From an uncultured Propionibacteriaceae bacterium (GTDB taxonomy: Bacteria; Actinomycetota; Actinomycetes; Propionibacteriales; Propionibacteriaceae), in the NCBI GenBank assembly GCA_936924635.1, contig CAKZHP010000118.1, positions 1 to 58,068 of the forward strand: a DNA stretch of 58,068 nt. Direction: 5' to 3'. The notes under the pieces are model-generated. The model had not been told where the DNA came from. It worked only from the letters and a program-made list of their open reading frames with translations, and did not search any database. The position numbers and the translations under genes were made by a program. This document shows positions 51,053 to 58,068 of this stretch, in pieces. The number at the start of each line of letters is the position of its first letter. Positions within the stretch are counted from its first letter, which is position 1.

Positions 51053-51300
51053 TCAGCGGCCGTACGGAGGGTTCTGGCCCGACCCGTACGGCGGCTGTGC
51101 CTGCCCGTACGGGGGCTGCGCACCGGGCTGCGGGCCGTGCGGCTGCGACCCGTACGGCGACGAACCCGGCGAGGGCGTGCCGTACGGGGGCTGGCCACCC
51201 TGCGTCGGCGCCCACGGGCCCTGCTGCCCGTACCCCGGCTGCCCGTGCGCCCCCGGCTGCCCGTACGCCTGCGGCCTGTAGCCCTGCGGCGTTCCGTACG
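51053..51300 (-). repeat. Tandem PYG/QPYG-coding repeats in a membrane protein tail
   Basis: The last 80 codons contain at least eight short repeats encoding (Q/N/S)PPYG-, QxYG- or QPYG-type units; the underlying DNA repeats CCGTACGG-like words. Such tails are prone to copy-number change and are disordered or sticky in cells. Confidence 0.8.
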
Positions 51301-52285
51301 CGGGCGTCGTCGGCATCTGGGAGCGGCGGATCTGGTCGACGTACATGACCGTCAGGTAGATCATCATGACCGGCGTCATCACCAGCTGGACGGCGAAGGA
51401 CAGCAGCACCGACACGCCGAGGGCGGGGAGCATGGTCATGATCTGGGCCATCTCGTCACCCGAGCCCCCGGAGAGGCTGGTGGACACACCGAGGACGGCC
51501 TGGCTGATCATCGACACCACGGTGCTGATCGCGTACATGATCAGGCCCAGCACGAACAGGTAGCCGAGGATCCGCCAGAAGCTGCCCCGGGTGAGCGCCC
51601 AGGACCGCTTGAGGATGGCCATGCCCGACAGTCCCTCGACGGCGGTGATCGGCGCCATGAAGATGGTGCGGATGCCGATGATGGCCGCGACCACGATGAA
51701 GACCAGGTAGAGGAGCATGCTGACGCCGATGCCGGCGAGCATGGCGGTCAGGGCGTCGTCGCTGGCCGCGCGCGAGCCCGACATCGAGGCCCCGATGGCC
51801 GCGACCAGGCCACCCAGCACGGGGAGGAAGACCGCGAACACACCGACCATGGCTCCGGCCGTCAGCAGCAGGTACACCCCGACGTAACGCCCGAGGAAGC
51901 CGCGGGTGAGCTCGCGCACCTGGCTGAGGCTGGGGTAGCGGTGCTCCATGGTCTCGCGCGCGGCGTTGACCATCAGGCCCTGCGCGTACGCGTTCACCAG
52001 CCCGATCGCGAGCGCCATCACCAGGTAGACGACGAAGCCGACGCCGATGATGCCGGCGATCTGACCCGTGCTCGGGGTGCTGCCGAGCTGGGCGAAGACC
52101 CCGATGGCGCCGACGAAGATGATGGCGTACAGGATCAGGACGACGACCAGCGAGCCCACGAGGGGGACCGCCGCCAGGGCGAGGAACAGCCCGAGCCGGC
52201 GGCGGAAGACAGCCATGGTGGTGCCGAGCACGTCGCTCAGCCCCATGGGGCTCGGCGGGACATTGACCGGTGTCGTGGTGCTCAC
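51053..52285 (-). CDS. Multipass membrane protein with PYG-repeat C-terminal tail
   Basis: 410 residues. The first 320 hold six or seven hydrophobic segments (for example LGLFLALAAVPLVGSLVVVLILYAIIF and VYLLLTAGAMVGVFAVFLPVLGGLVAAIG) and a motif AILKRSWALTRGSFWRILGYLFV, typical of the glycerophosphoryl-diester-phosphodiesterase membrane-domain/DUF975-like family of actinobacterial proteins. The C-terminal 80 residues are a Gly/Gln/Pro/Tyr-rich disordered tail with repeated PYG. No enzymatic motif is visible. It stands alone between dihydroorotase and the ABC exporter operon. Confidence 0.75.
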   Translation of the reverse strand: MSTTTPVNVPPSPMGLSDVLGTTMAVFRRRLGLFLALAAVPLVGSLVVVLILYAIIFVGAIGVFAQLGSTPSTGQIAGIIGVGFVVYLVMALAIGLVNAYAQGLMVNAARETMEHRYPSLSQVRELTRGFLGRYVGVYLLLTAGAMVGVFAVFLPVLGGLVAAIGASMSGSRAASDDALTAMLAGIGVSMLLYLVFIVVAAIIGIRTIFMAPITAVEGLSGMAILKRSWALTRGSFWRILGYLFVLGLIMYAISTVVSMISQAVLGVSTSLSGGSGDEMAQIMTMLPALGVSVLLSFAVQLVMTPVMMIYLTVMYVDQIRRSQMPTTPAYGTPQGYRPQAYGQPGAHGQPGYGQQGPWAPTQGGQPPYGTPSPGSSPYGSQPHGPQPGAQPPYGQAQPPYGSGQNPPYGR

Positions 52286-52393
52286 AGGCCCAGCGTACGG
52301 AGCGCAGGGGCCGTCGCCCGTAGCCCCCTGAGGACGGCGACCTCAGGGCCCCTCTCGGCAACCCCGCCCCGCCTGGCCGGGCCCCCACGCTAC

Positions 52394-52443
52394 GCACCCC
52401 AGACGCCGACACCGCCGCAGGGGCTGGTGCGCGTCTGGGGTGC
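52394..52443 (-). terminator. Terminator of the ABC exporter operon
   Basis: GCACCCCAGACGC (52394-52406) and GCGTCTGGGGTGC (52431-52443) are a perfect 13-bp inverted repeat with a 24-nt loop, 24 bp after the ABC gene stop (minus strand). Confidence 0.75.
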
Positions 52444-52466
52444 TCTGCCGGACGGCCAGGGGAGGG

Positions 52467-54505
52467 TCAGCGGGCCGGTACGGGAGCCTGCGCCTCGTCC
52501 TCGTCCTGGACCGCACCGGAGAACTGCGCCTGGTAGAGGTCGTAGTAGTGACCCCCGCGCTCCAGCAGCTCGGTGTGGGAGCCCTGCTCCACGATCGACC
52601 CGTTCTCCATCACCAGGATCACGTCGGCGTCGCGGATGGTCGACAGACGGTGGGCGATGACGAACGACGTACGGTTCTCGCGCAGCACGCCCATCGCCCG
52701 CTGCACCAGAACCTCGGTGCGGGTGTCGACCGAGCTGGTCGCCTCGTCGAGGATCAGCAGCGTCGGGTCGGCGAGGAACGCCCGGGCGATCGTGATGAGC
52801 TGCTTCTCGCCCACCGACACGTTCGACCCCTCCTCGTCGATCACCGTGTCGTAGCCGTCGGGCAGCGTATGCACGAAGCGGTCGACGTACGTCGCCTCCG
52901 CGGCCGCGCGGATCTCCTCCTCGGAGGCTCCCGGCCGCCCGTAGGCGATGTTGTCGCGGATCGACCCGTGGAACAGCCAGGTGTCCTGCAGCACCATGCC
53001 GAGGTTCTGCCGCAGCGTCGCCCGGGGGATGCTCGTGATGTCGACCCCGTCGAGCAGGATCCGGCCGCCGTCGATCTCGTAGAACCGCATCAGCAGGTTG
53101 ACCAGCGTCGTCTTGCCGGCGCCCGTGGGGCCGACGATGGCGATGGTCTGCCCGGGCCGTACGTCGAGCGACAGCCCGGTGATGAGCGGCTTGGCTGGGT
53201 CGTACGAGAACGACACGTCCTCGAACCGGACCTCACCGCGCACCCCCGTCAGCGCACCGGTCGCCTCGGGCGACATCTCCTCGGCGTCGAGCACCTCGAA
53301 CACGCGCTCGGCCGACGCGACGCCCGACTGCAGCAGGTTGGCCATGGAGGCGACCTGCGTCAGCGGCTGGGTGAACTGGCGGGAGTACTGGATGAACGCC
53401 TGCACGTCGCCGAGGCTGATCTGGCCGTGGGCCACGCGGAGACCGCCGACGACGGCCACCAGCACGTACGACGGTTCCCGACGAAGAACATGACCGGCAT
53501 GATGATGCCGCTGATGAACTGGGCGCCGAACGAGGCCTGGTAGAGCTGGGCGTTCTTGGCGCGGAAGGTCTCGACCATCTCCGGCTGCCGCCCGAACACC
53601 TTGACCAGCGCGTGGCCGGTGAAGGCCTCCTCGATCTGGCCGTTCAGCTCGCCGGTGTGGCGCCACATGGCGGCGAACCGCTTCTGCGACTGCTTGCCGA
53701 TGAGCGCCACGACGACCATCGAGACCGGGATGCTGACCACGGCGATCAGCGTCAGCAGCGGCGAGACCGTGAGCATCATGATGAGCACGCCGATCAGGGT
53801 GAGCAGCGAGGTGAGCAGCTGCGACAGCGTCTGCTGCAGGGTCTGCGAGACGTTGTCGATGTCGTTGGTGACCCGGCTCAGCAGCTCGCCGCGGGGCTGC
53901 TTGTCGAAGTACGACAGCGGGAGGCGGTCCATCTTCGCCTGCACCTCGCGCCGCATCTCGTACACGACCTTCTGCACGACGCCGTTGAGGATCCAGCCGT
54001 TCAGCCACATCAGCAGCGCGCTCAGCACGTACAGACCGACGGCCAGCAGCAGCCAGCTGTGCAGCCGGTCGAACTGGATGCCCTGGCCGGGCACCACGCC
54101 GAGCTTCTCGACGATGTCGGCGACTCGGTCCTGGCCGTTGGCGCGCATCCCCGCGACCACCCGGTCGATGGGGACGCCCGCGGGGAGCTGCTTGCCGATG
54201 ACGCCGGCGAAGATGAGGTCGGTGGCCCGGCCGATGAGCTTCGGGCCGACGACGCTGCAGGCCACGCCCACCACCGCGACCAGGATCACGATCGTGACCC
54301 GGATCTTCTGCGGAGCCAGGTAGCCCAGGAGCCGCTTCAGCGACGGGCCGAAGCTGACCGCCTTCTCCCCGCTGCCCATGCCGCCGCCCGGGCCGTGCTG
54401 CGGGCCACGCGGGCCGAACTGCGGGCGCGCGTTGGCCTTGGCGGGGGCCGCGGGGGCGCCCTCGGTGGCGGTCTCGTCGACCGTCGTCACGTCGTCGGTG
54501 CTCAT
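52467..54505 (-). pseudogene. ABC exporter subunit with canonical ATPase site, frameshifted in the membrane domain
   Basis: From ATG 54505 (overlapping the upstream ABC gene stop) the protein starts MSTDDVTTVDE and has six-helix exporter features. Near 53470-53477 one base is missing after MPVMFFVGN. In the shifted frame the protein continues SYVLVAVVGGLRVAHGQISLGDVQ through the ATPase domain (Walker A GPTGAGKTT, signature VSVGEKQLITIARAF, Walker B LLILDEATSSVD with the catalytic Glu, H-loop VIAHRLSTI) to 52467. Joined length is about 680 residues, normal for an exporter half. As sequenced, the full subunit cannot be made unless frameshifting occurs. Confidence 0.85.
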
Positions 54506-56250
54506 GCGGCGGCCTCCTCGGCGCTCATCTGGGAGTCGACGATCTCGGCGTACGTGGGGCACGTACGGAGGAGCTCGTCATGGCGGCCGCGACCGACGAT
54601 GCGCCCGTCGTCGAGCACCAGGATCTCGTCGGCGTCGCGGATGGTGGAGACCCGCTGGGCGACGATCAGCACGCCCGCTTCCTGGGTCTCCGACGCCAGC
54701 GCGGCCCGCAGCCGGGCGTCGGTGGCGACGTCGAGAGCGGAGAACGAGTCGTCGAAGATGTAGATGTCGGGCTTCTTGACCAGTGCCCGCGCGATCGAGA
54801 GCCGCTGCCGCTGACCGCCCGACACGTTGGTGCCGCCCTGCGCGATGGGTGCGTCGAGCTGCAGCGGCATCGCCTCGACGAAGTCGGCCGCCTGAGCCGT
54901 CCGCAGGGCGGCCCAGAGCTGCTCGTCGGTGGCGTCGGGAGCGCCGAAGCGCAGGTTGCTGGCGACCGTGCCGGTGAACAGGTAGGGCCGCTGGGGCACC
55001 AGGCCGATGCCGCTCCAGAGCAGGTCGGGGTCGAGCTCGCGCACGTCGACCCCGTCGACCATTACCGTGCCGGAGGTGGCGTCGAACAGGCGCGGCACCA
55101 GGTTCACCAGGGTCGACTTGCCCGAGCCCGTGGCACCGATCACCGCCGTCGTACGCCCTGGCCGGATCTCGAACGTGAGGTCGCACAGCACTGGCGACTC
55201 AGCGCCGGGGTAGGTGAACGAGACCCCCTCGAACCGCACGTCACCGCGCTCGGTGGCGGTGGTCACCGGGCGAGCCGGTGGGACGACGCTGGAGGGCGTG
55301 TCGAGCACCTCCATGATGCGCTCGGCGCACACCGCGGCGCGGGGCACCATGACCAGCATCATCGTCGACATCATCACGCTCATGAGGATCTGCACGAGGT
55401 AGGTGATGAACGCCGTGATCTGCCCGATCTCGATCTCGCCTGCGTCGATCTGACCGGCGCCGACCCAGAGCACCGCGACGGTGGAGACGTTCATGATGAG
55501 CATCACGACGGGGAACATCGTGGCCATGAACCGGCCGACCTTGAGCGCGGTCGACGTGACGTCGGAGTTGGCGCGCGCGAACCGGTCGCGCTCGAACGGC
55601 TCGCGCACGAACGCGCGCACGACCCGGACGCCGGTGATCTGCTCGCGCAGCACCCGGTTGATGGTGTCGATGCGCTTCTGCATGAGGCCGAACAGCGGGC
55701 CCATGTTGGCGAGCATGATGCCGATCAGCACCGCCATGGCGAGCACGGCGAAGAACACGATCCAGCTCATGGTGAGGTCGGTGCGCAGCGCCATGATGAC
55801 GCCGCCGATCATGGTGATTGGTGCCCCGATCAGCATGATGCAGGTCATCAGCACGAGCATCTGCACCTGCTGCACGTCGTTGGTCGAGCGGGTGATCAGC
55901 GAGGGGGCGCCGAACCGGTTCACCTCGCGCGAGGAGAACGAGAGCGTCTGGTCGAAGACGGCGGCCCGGGTGTCGCGGCCGAAGCTCATGGCGACGCGGG
56001 CGCCGAGGAACACGGCGCCGATCTGGGCGATCACCTGGAGCAGGGAGACCCCCAGCATCAGCAGCCCGTGGCTCCAGATGTAGGCGGTGTCACCCTTGAC
56101 CACACCGTTGTCGATGATCTCGGCGTTCAGCGTCGGCAGCTCCAGGCCGGCCAGGGTGGCCGCGAACTGAAGGACGACGACGACCAGGAGGGTGCCGAGG
56201 TACGGGCGCAGCCCCCTCCCGAGCAGCCGCAGCAGCGGGTTAGATCTCAT
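54502..56250 (-). CDS. ABC exporter subunit with degenerate ATPase site (heterodimer partner)
   Basis: 582 residues, membrane and ATPase domains fused. Walker A GATGSGKST and signature VSGGQRQRLSIARAL are normal. The Walker B reads IYIFDDSFSALD, with Asp in place of the catalytic Glu, and the switch region VLIVAQRVSTI has Gln in place of His. This asymmetry is typical of heterodimeric multidrug exporters such as BmrCD/TM287-288, where the partner holds the canonical catalytic Glu. That partner is the next gene, overlapping by 4 bp, which is frameshifted. The start overlaps the TetR gene end by 11 bp, indicating one operon. Confidence 0.94.
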   Translation of the reverse strand: MRSNPLLRLLGRGLRPYLGTLLVVVVLQFAATLAGLELPTLNAEIIDNGVVKGDTAYIWSHGLLMLGVSLLQVIAQIGAVFLGARVAMSFGRDTRAAVFDQTLSFSSREVNRFGAPSLITRSTNDVQQVQMLVLMTCIMLIGAPITMIGGVIMALRTDLTMSWIVFFAVLAMAVLIGIMLANMGPLFGLMQKRIDTINRVLREQITGVRVVRAFVREPFERDRFARANSDVTSTALKVGRFMATMFPVVMLIMNVSTVAVLWVGAGQIDAGEIEIGQITAFITYLVQILMSVMMSTMMLVMVPRAAVCAERIMEVLDTPSSVVPPARPVTTATERGDVRFEGVSFTYPGAESPVLCDLTFEIRPGRTTAVIGATGSGKSTLVNLVPRLFDATSGTVMVDGVDVRELDPDLLWSGIGLVPQRPYLFTGTVASNLRFGAPDATDEQLWAALRTAQAADFVEAMPLQLDAPIAQGGTNVSGGQRQRLSIARALVKKPDIYIFDDSFSALDVATDARLRAALASETQEAGVLIVAQRVSTIRDADEILVLDDGRIVGRGRHDELLRTCPTYAEIVDSQMSAEEAAA

Positions 56251-56842
56251 CGGTGTCCTTCGTGATGGCGTGGTAGAGGAGGTCGGCCACGACGGCCGGG
56301 TCGTCGAGCGGCGGCTCCAGCATGTGATCCATCGAAGCAGCCACCACCGACAGCTGGACGAAGGAGGCCGCGGCCGCGGTGCTCAGGCGCAGCCGGGCCG
56401 CATCGGGCTCCAGCACGCGGGCCATGGCGGCGACCACCCTGGCCCGCCGCTCCAGCATGAAGCGGTGGTCGGCCTGGGGATCGCGAGCGGCGGTGTCACC
56501 CATCCGACCCATGTGGAAGGCGGCCATCAGCGTTCGCACGGCGCGAGTCGACCTGGTGACGACGCGCAGCATCTCGACGATGCGCTCCCGCAGCGGGAGC
56601 GACAGGTCGATGGCGCCGATCTCGGCCAGCAGCGGCTCCGGGTCGAGGACCGTGGAGCACACGGCCCGCACGATCGCGTCCTTGTTCTCGAACGCGCGGA
56701 ACAAGGTGCCCTCGGCCAGCCCGCACACGTCGGCGATCTGGCGGGTGGTGACCTGTGCCCCCTGCTCGAGGATGAGCGGCGTCGCCGACTCCACGATGGC
56801 CTGCCGCCGCTCGTGGGGCGCCAGGGGCTTGGCTCTGCTCAC
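56240..56842 (-). CDS. TetR-family repressor of the ABC exporter operon
   Basis: 200 residues from GTG 56842 (VSRAKPLAPHERRQAIV). An earlier start at 56866 would run through the operator. The N-terminal HTH (TTRQIADVCGLAEGTLFRAFENKDAI) is at about residues 31-57, and the remaining helical domain binds an inducer. Its gene ends inside the start of the exporter gene, and a perfect 8-2-8 operator lies 12 bp before its own start, so self-repression and exporter control are very likely. It could also act on the divergent SRPBCC gene. Confidence 0.9.
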   Translation of the reverse strand: MSRAKPLAPHERRQAIVESATPLILEQGAQVTTRQIADVCGLAEGTLFRAFENKDAIVRAVCSTVLDPEPLLAEIGAIDLSLPLRERIVEMLRVVTRSTRAVRTLMAAFHMGRMGDTAARDPQADHRFMLERRARVVAAMARVLEPDAARLRLSTAAAASFVQLSVVAASMDHMLEPPLDDPAVVADLLYHAITKDTDEI

Positions 56843-56853
56843 CCGGCAAGGGT

Positions 56854-56871
56854 AGTGAGTGAGCACTCACT
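56854..56871. promoter_or_regulatory. TetR operator, AGTGAGTG-AG-CACTCACT
   Basis: A perfect 8-2-8 inverted repeat 12 bp upstream of the TetR start codon and about 60 bp from the divergent SRPBCC gene. GTGAGTG/CACTCAC half-sites are commonly seen for TetR regulators adjacent to ABC exporters in Actinobacteria. Confidence 0.8.
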
Positions 56872-56930
56872 CCACAAGTTTCTGGCCGCCGAAGGGGGTA
56901 GGTTCGCACCTGACAGGACGCGAGGAGCAG

Positions 56931-57358
56931 GTGAGTGCGACGGCTGAGGTGGAGGCTTCCCCGAGGTGTTCGCCCTGCTGCGGGACCCCGCCGCGCATGC
57001 GCTGTTCGACGGCTCGGGCACGGTGGTCGAGAGCAGCGCGGGAGGGCCGACCGAGCTCCGTCTCGGTGACCGGTTCCTCACGTCGATGCGGCGCGGGATC
57101 CCGTACAAGATGTGGAACACCGTGGTCGAGCTCGAGGAGGACCGCCGCATCGCGTGGCGCCAGGAGTGGGGCCACCACGTGTGGCGCTACGAGCTCGAGC
57201 CGACCGAGCGGGGCGCCGCGGTGACCGAGACTTTCGACTGGTCGACCTGCCGTGCCAAGTGGCTGATCTACGCGATGGGCGCCCCCAAGACCAACCTGAC
57301 GGCGATCCGCGCCACGCTGCGCCGCCTGCAGCAGCACTTCCAGCCTTCGCAGGGCTAG
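56931..57358 (+). pseudogene. SRPBCC (START-like) family protein, N-terminal frameshift
   Basis: GTG 56931 follows GAGGAGCAG and begins VSATAEVEASP. Near 56958-56966, in a run of C, one base is missing. The next frame gives EVFALLRDPAAHALFDGSGTVVESSAGG...RFLTSMRRGIPYKMWNTVVELEEDRRIAWRQEWGHHVWRYELEP...TFDWSTCRAKWLIYAMGAPKTN to TAG 57358. Joined it is a normal 140-residue polyketide-cyclase-like/SRPBCC protein with a ligand cavity of unknown ligand. A truncated form from an internal start (56966) lacks only the first strand. It is divergent from the TetR gene across its operator. Confidence 0.75.
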
Positions 57359-57494
57359 GAGCCGCAGCAACGCGCCGAGCCCTGCCATGTCGACGGGTGA
57401 CGTGCCGCACGAAGCCCCCCGCGCAGCACCGGACCCTGTGGCAGAGCGCGCGAGCGGGTGCTGGGTGCGCGCCCTCCCGAGCCCGGCAGTAGGC

Positions 57495-58068
57495 CTACTC
57501 GCTGCTGCTGGGCAGGACCGCGGTCGACGGCCGCTCGCCGTCACCGAAGGTGGGCCTGGTCGCCGTCGTGGACGTCTCGGTCGACCAGCTGTCGGTCGCG
57601 CTGGCCTGGGTGTCGGCCGGGGCGTCGTCCTGCGTCGTGGCGCCGGCTCCGCCGACGAGCTTGACCGCGGTGCCGTACGCGGTCACCTCGTGCAGGCCCT
57701 CGCTGACGCGGCCGCCGTCGAAGCGGATCGAGACCACGGCGTCACCGCCGGCCTCCGTGGCCATGTCGGCCAGGGAGCTGAGCGCGTCCGTACGTGCCTT
57801 GGCCAGCAACGACACCGTCTCGGGGCCGACCTTGGCCTCGGAGGAGCGGACCGCCACCCCGAACACGACCCCGACGACCTCGGAGATCTCCTGGCCGGGC
57901 AGCGACTCGGCGGTGGTCATGGGCAGCGACTGCGCCTCGAACTCCGGCTTCTTCGACGCCGGCTCCGGCACCGCCGTCGCCTTCGGGGTCTGCTGCACGG
58001 GCGCCCAGCCGCCGGGCGCACCGGCCGTGCCGGGGCCGTCCTGCAGGCCGCTCGCCGAGGCCGAGCCG
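57495..58068 (-). CDS. YbjQ/UPF0145-like heavy-metal-binding-domain protein (5' end outside window)
   Basis: The frame runs open to the right window edge with a Gly/Ser/Pro-rich linker, and the recognisable domain begins at about PMTTAESLPGQEISEVVGVVFGVAVRS. This matches the pentameric YbjQ/UPF0145 fold (T...LPG..I....G.V.G..V.S), continuing DALSSLADMATEAGGDAVVSIRFD and ending VTAYGTAVKL, followed by a Thr/Ser-rich tail. A GTG at 57998 could be an internal start, but the linker upstream suggests a larger protein. Function is unknown; metal binding is only suggested by some relatives. Confidence 0.65.
   Translation of the reverse strand, partial: GSASASGLQDGPGTAGAPGGWAPVQQTPKATAVPEPASKKPEFEAQSLPMTTAESLPGQEISEVVGVVFGVAVRSSEAKVGPETVSLLAKARTDALSSLADMATEAGGDAVVSIRFDGGRVSEGLHEVTAYGTAVKLVGGAGATTQDDAPADTQASATDSWSTETSTTATRPTFGDGERPSTAVLPSSSE

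Noticed and set aside
51053..51300. Repeat array considered as CRISPR
   Set aside because: The units are short, irregular and in frame with a coding tail; there are no equal-length spacers or cas genes.
53360..54562. Two separate ABC proteins in place of one
   Set aside because: The pieces join exactly inside a conserved exporter membrane domain (after FFVGN), so a single frameshifted gene is the better model.

Overview
This window is about 58 kb of very GC-rich DNA centred on the replication origin of an actinomycete chromosome. The dnaA-dnaN-recF-dciA-gyrB block, the rpmH-rnpA-yidD-yidC-jag-rsmG block, parAB with parS sites, trxBA with a sigma-R-type promoter, DUF3566, sigM and the discoidin-tailed pseudokinase are all typical of Actinobacteria. 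The set resembles Propionibacteriales (Nocardioides-like), but the family is an inference. GTG starts, ATGA/GTGA stop-start overlaps and leaderless promoters (a -10 box 6-8 nt before the start codon) are common.

Layout. 1-2.5 kb: end of a MurJ-associated pseudokinase, sigM, a membrane protein and an anti-sigma factor, then tRNA-Ile. 2.9-12.2 kb: accessory genes (GlsB stress protein, GH2 beta-galactosidase, PPK2, broken GNAT, CPBP protease with a TetR regulator, serine acetyltransferase), DUF3566, a frameshifted GlxA/AraC regulator and a VapBC remnant. 12.2-25.1 kb, minus strand: gyrA and gyrB, unusually separated by a LacI regulator and a GH32 fragment, then dciA, recF, gnd, dnaN, oriC and dnaA. 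25.5-28.7 kb, plus strand: rpmH to rsmG. 28.7-34.8 kb: broken LysE exporter, CGNR regulator, AT-rich repeats, parA and parB with three parS sites, then a decayed zone with two tandem P-loop kinase pseudogenes and a histidine-kinase remnant. 34.9-41.5 kb, mostly minus: DUF3817, SURF1, a Ddl-like ligase, an aminotransferase, a GNAT, a proline-rich membrane protein, trxA and trxB. 41.6-47.6 kb: cca, then a tightly overlapping four-gene minus-strand operon (penicillin-binding lipoprotein, sirtuin, MscS channel, EamA transporter). 47.8-58.1 kb: TerC, HAD phosphatase, dihydroorotase, a PYG-tailed membrane protein, a heterodimeric ABC exporter with its TetR regulator and a clear operator, a frameshifted SRPBCC protein and a YbjQ-like protein cut by the window end.

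Three patterns stand out. First, origin-proximal synteny is disturbed: pseudokinase-sigM lies on the opposite side of oriC from trxBA-cca, and the gyrB-gyrA-DUF3566-tRNA-Ile order is stretched and interrupted. Second, at least nine accessory genes carry frameshifts or truncations while every housekeeping gene reads intact. This is either real gene decay or a base-calling problem that happens to have spared the core genes. Third, several regulatory sites can be read directly: parS sites, a DnaA-box palindrome, a sigma-R promoter at trxB, and two TetR-type operators. I did not find a convincing wholly new system; the strongest leads are the decaying tandem P-loop kinases next to parB, the tandem repeats before parA, and the asymmetric ABC exporter.
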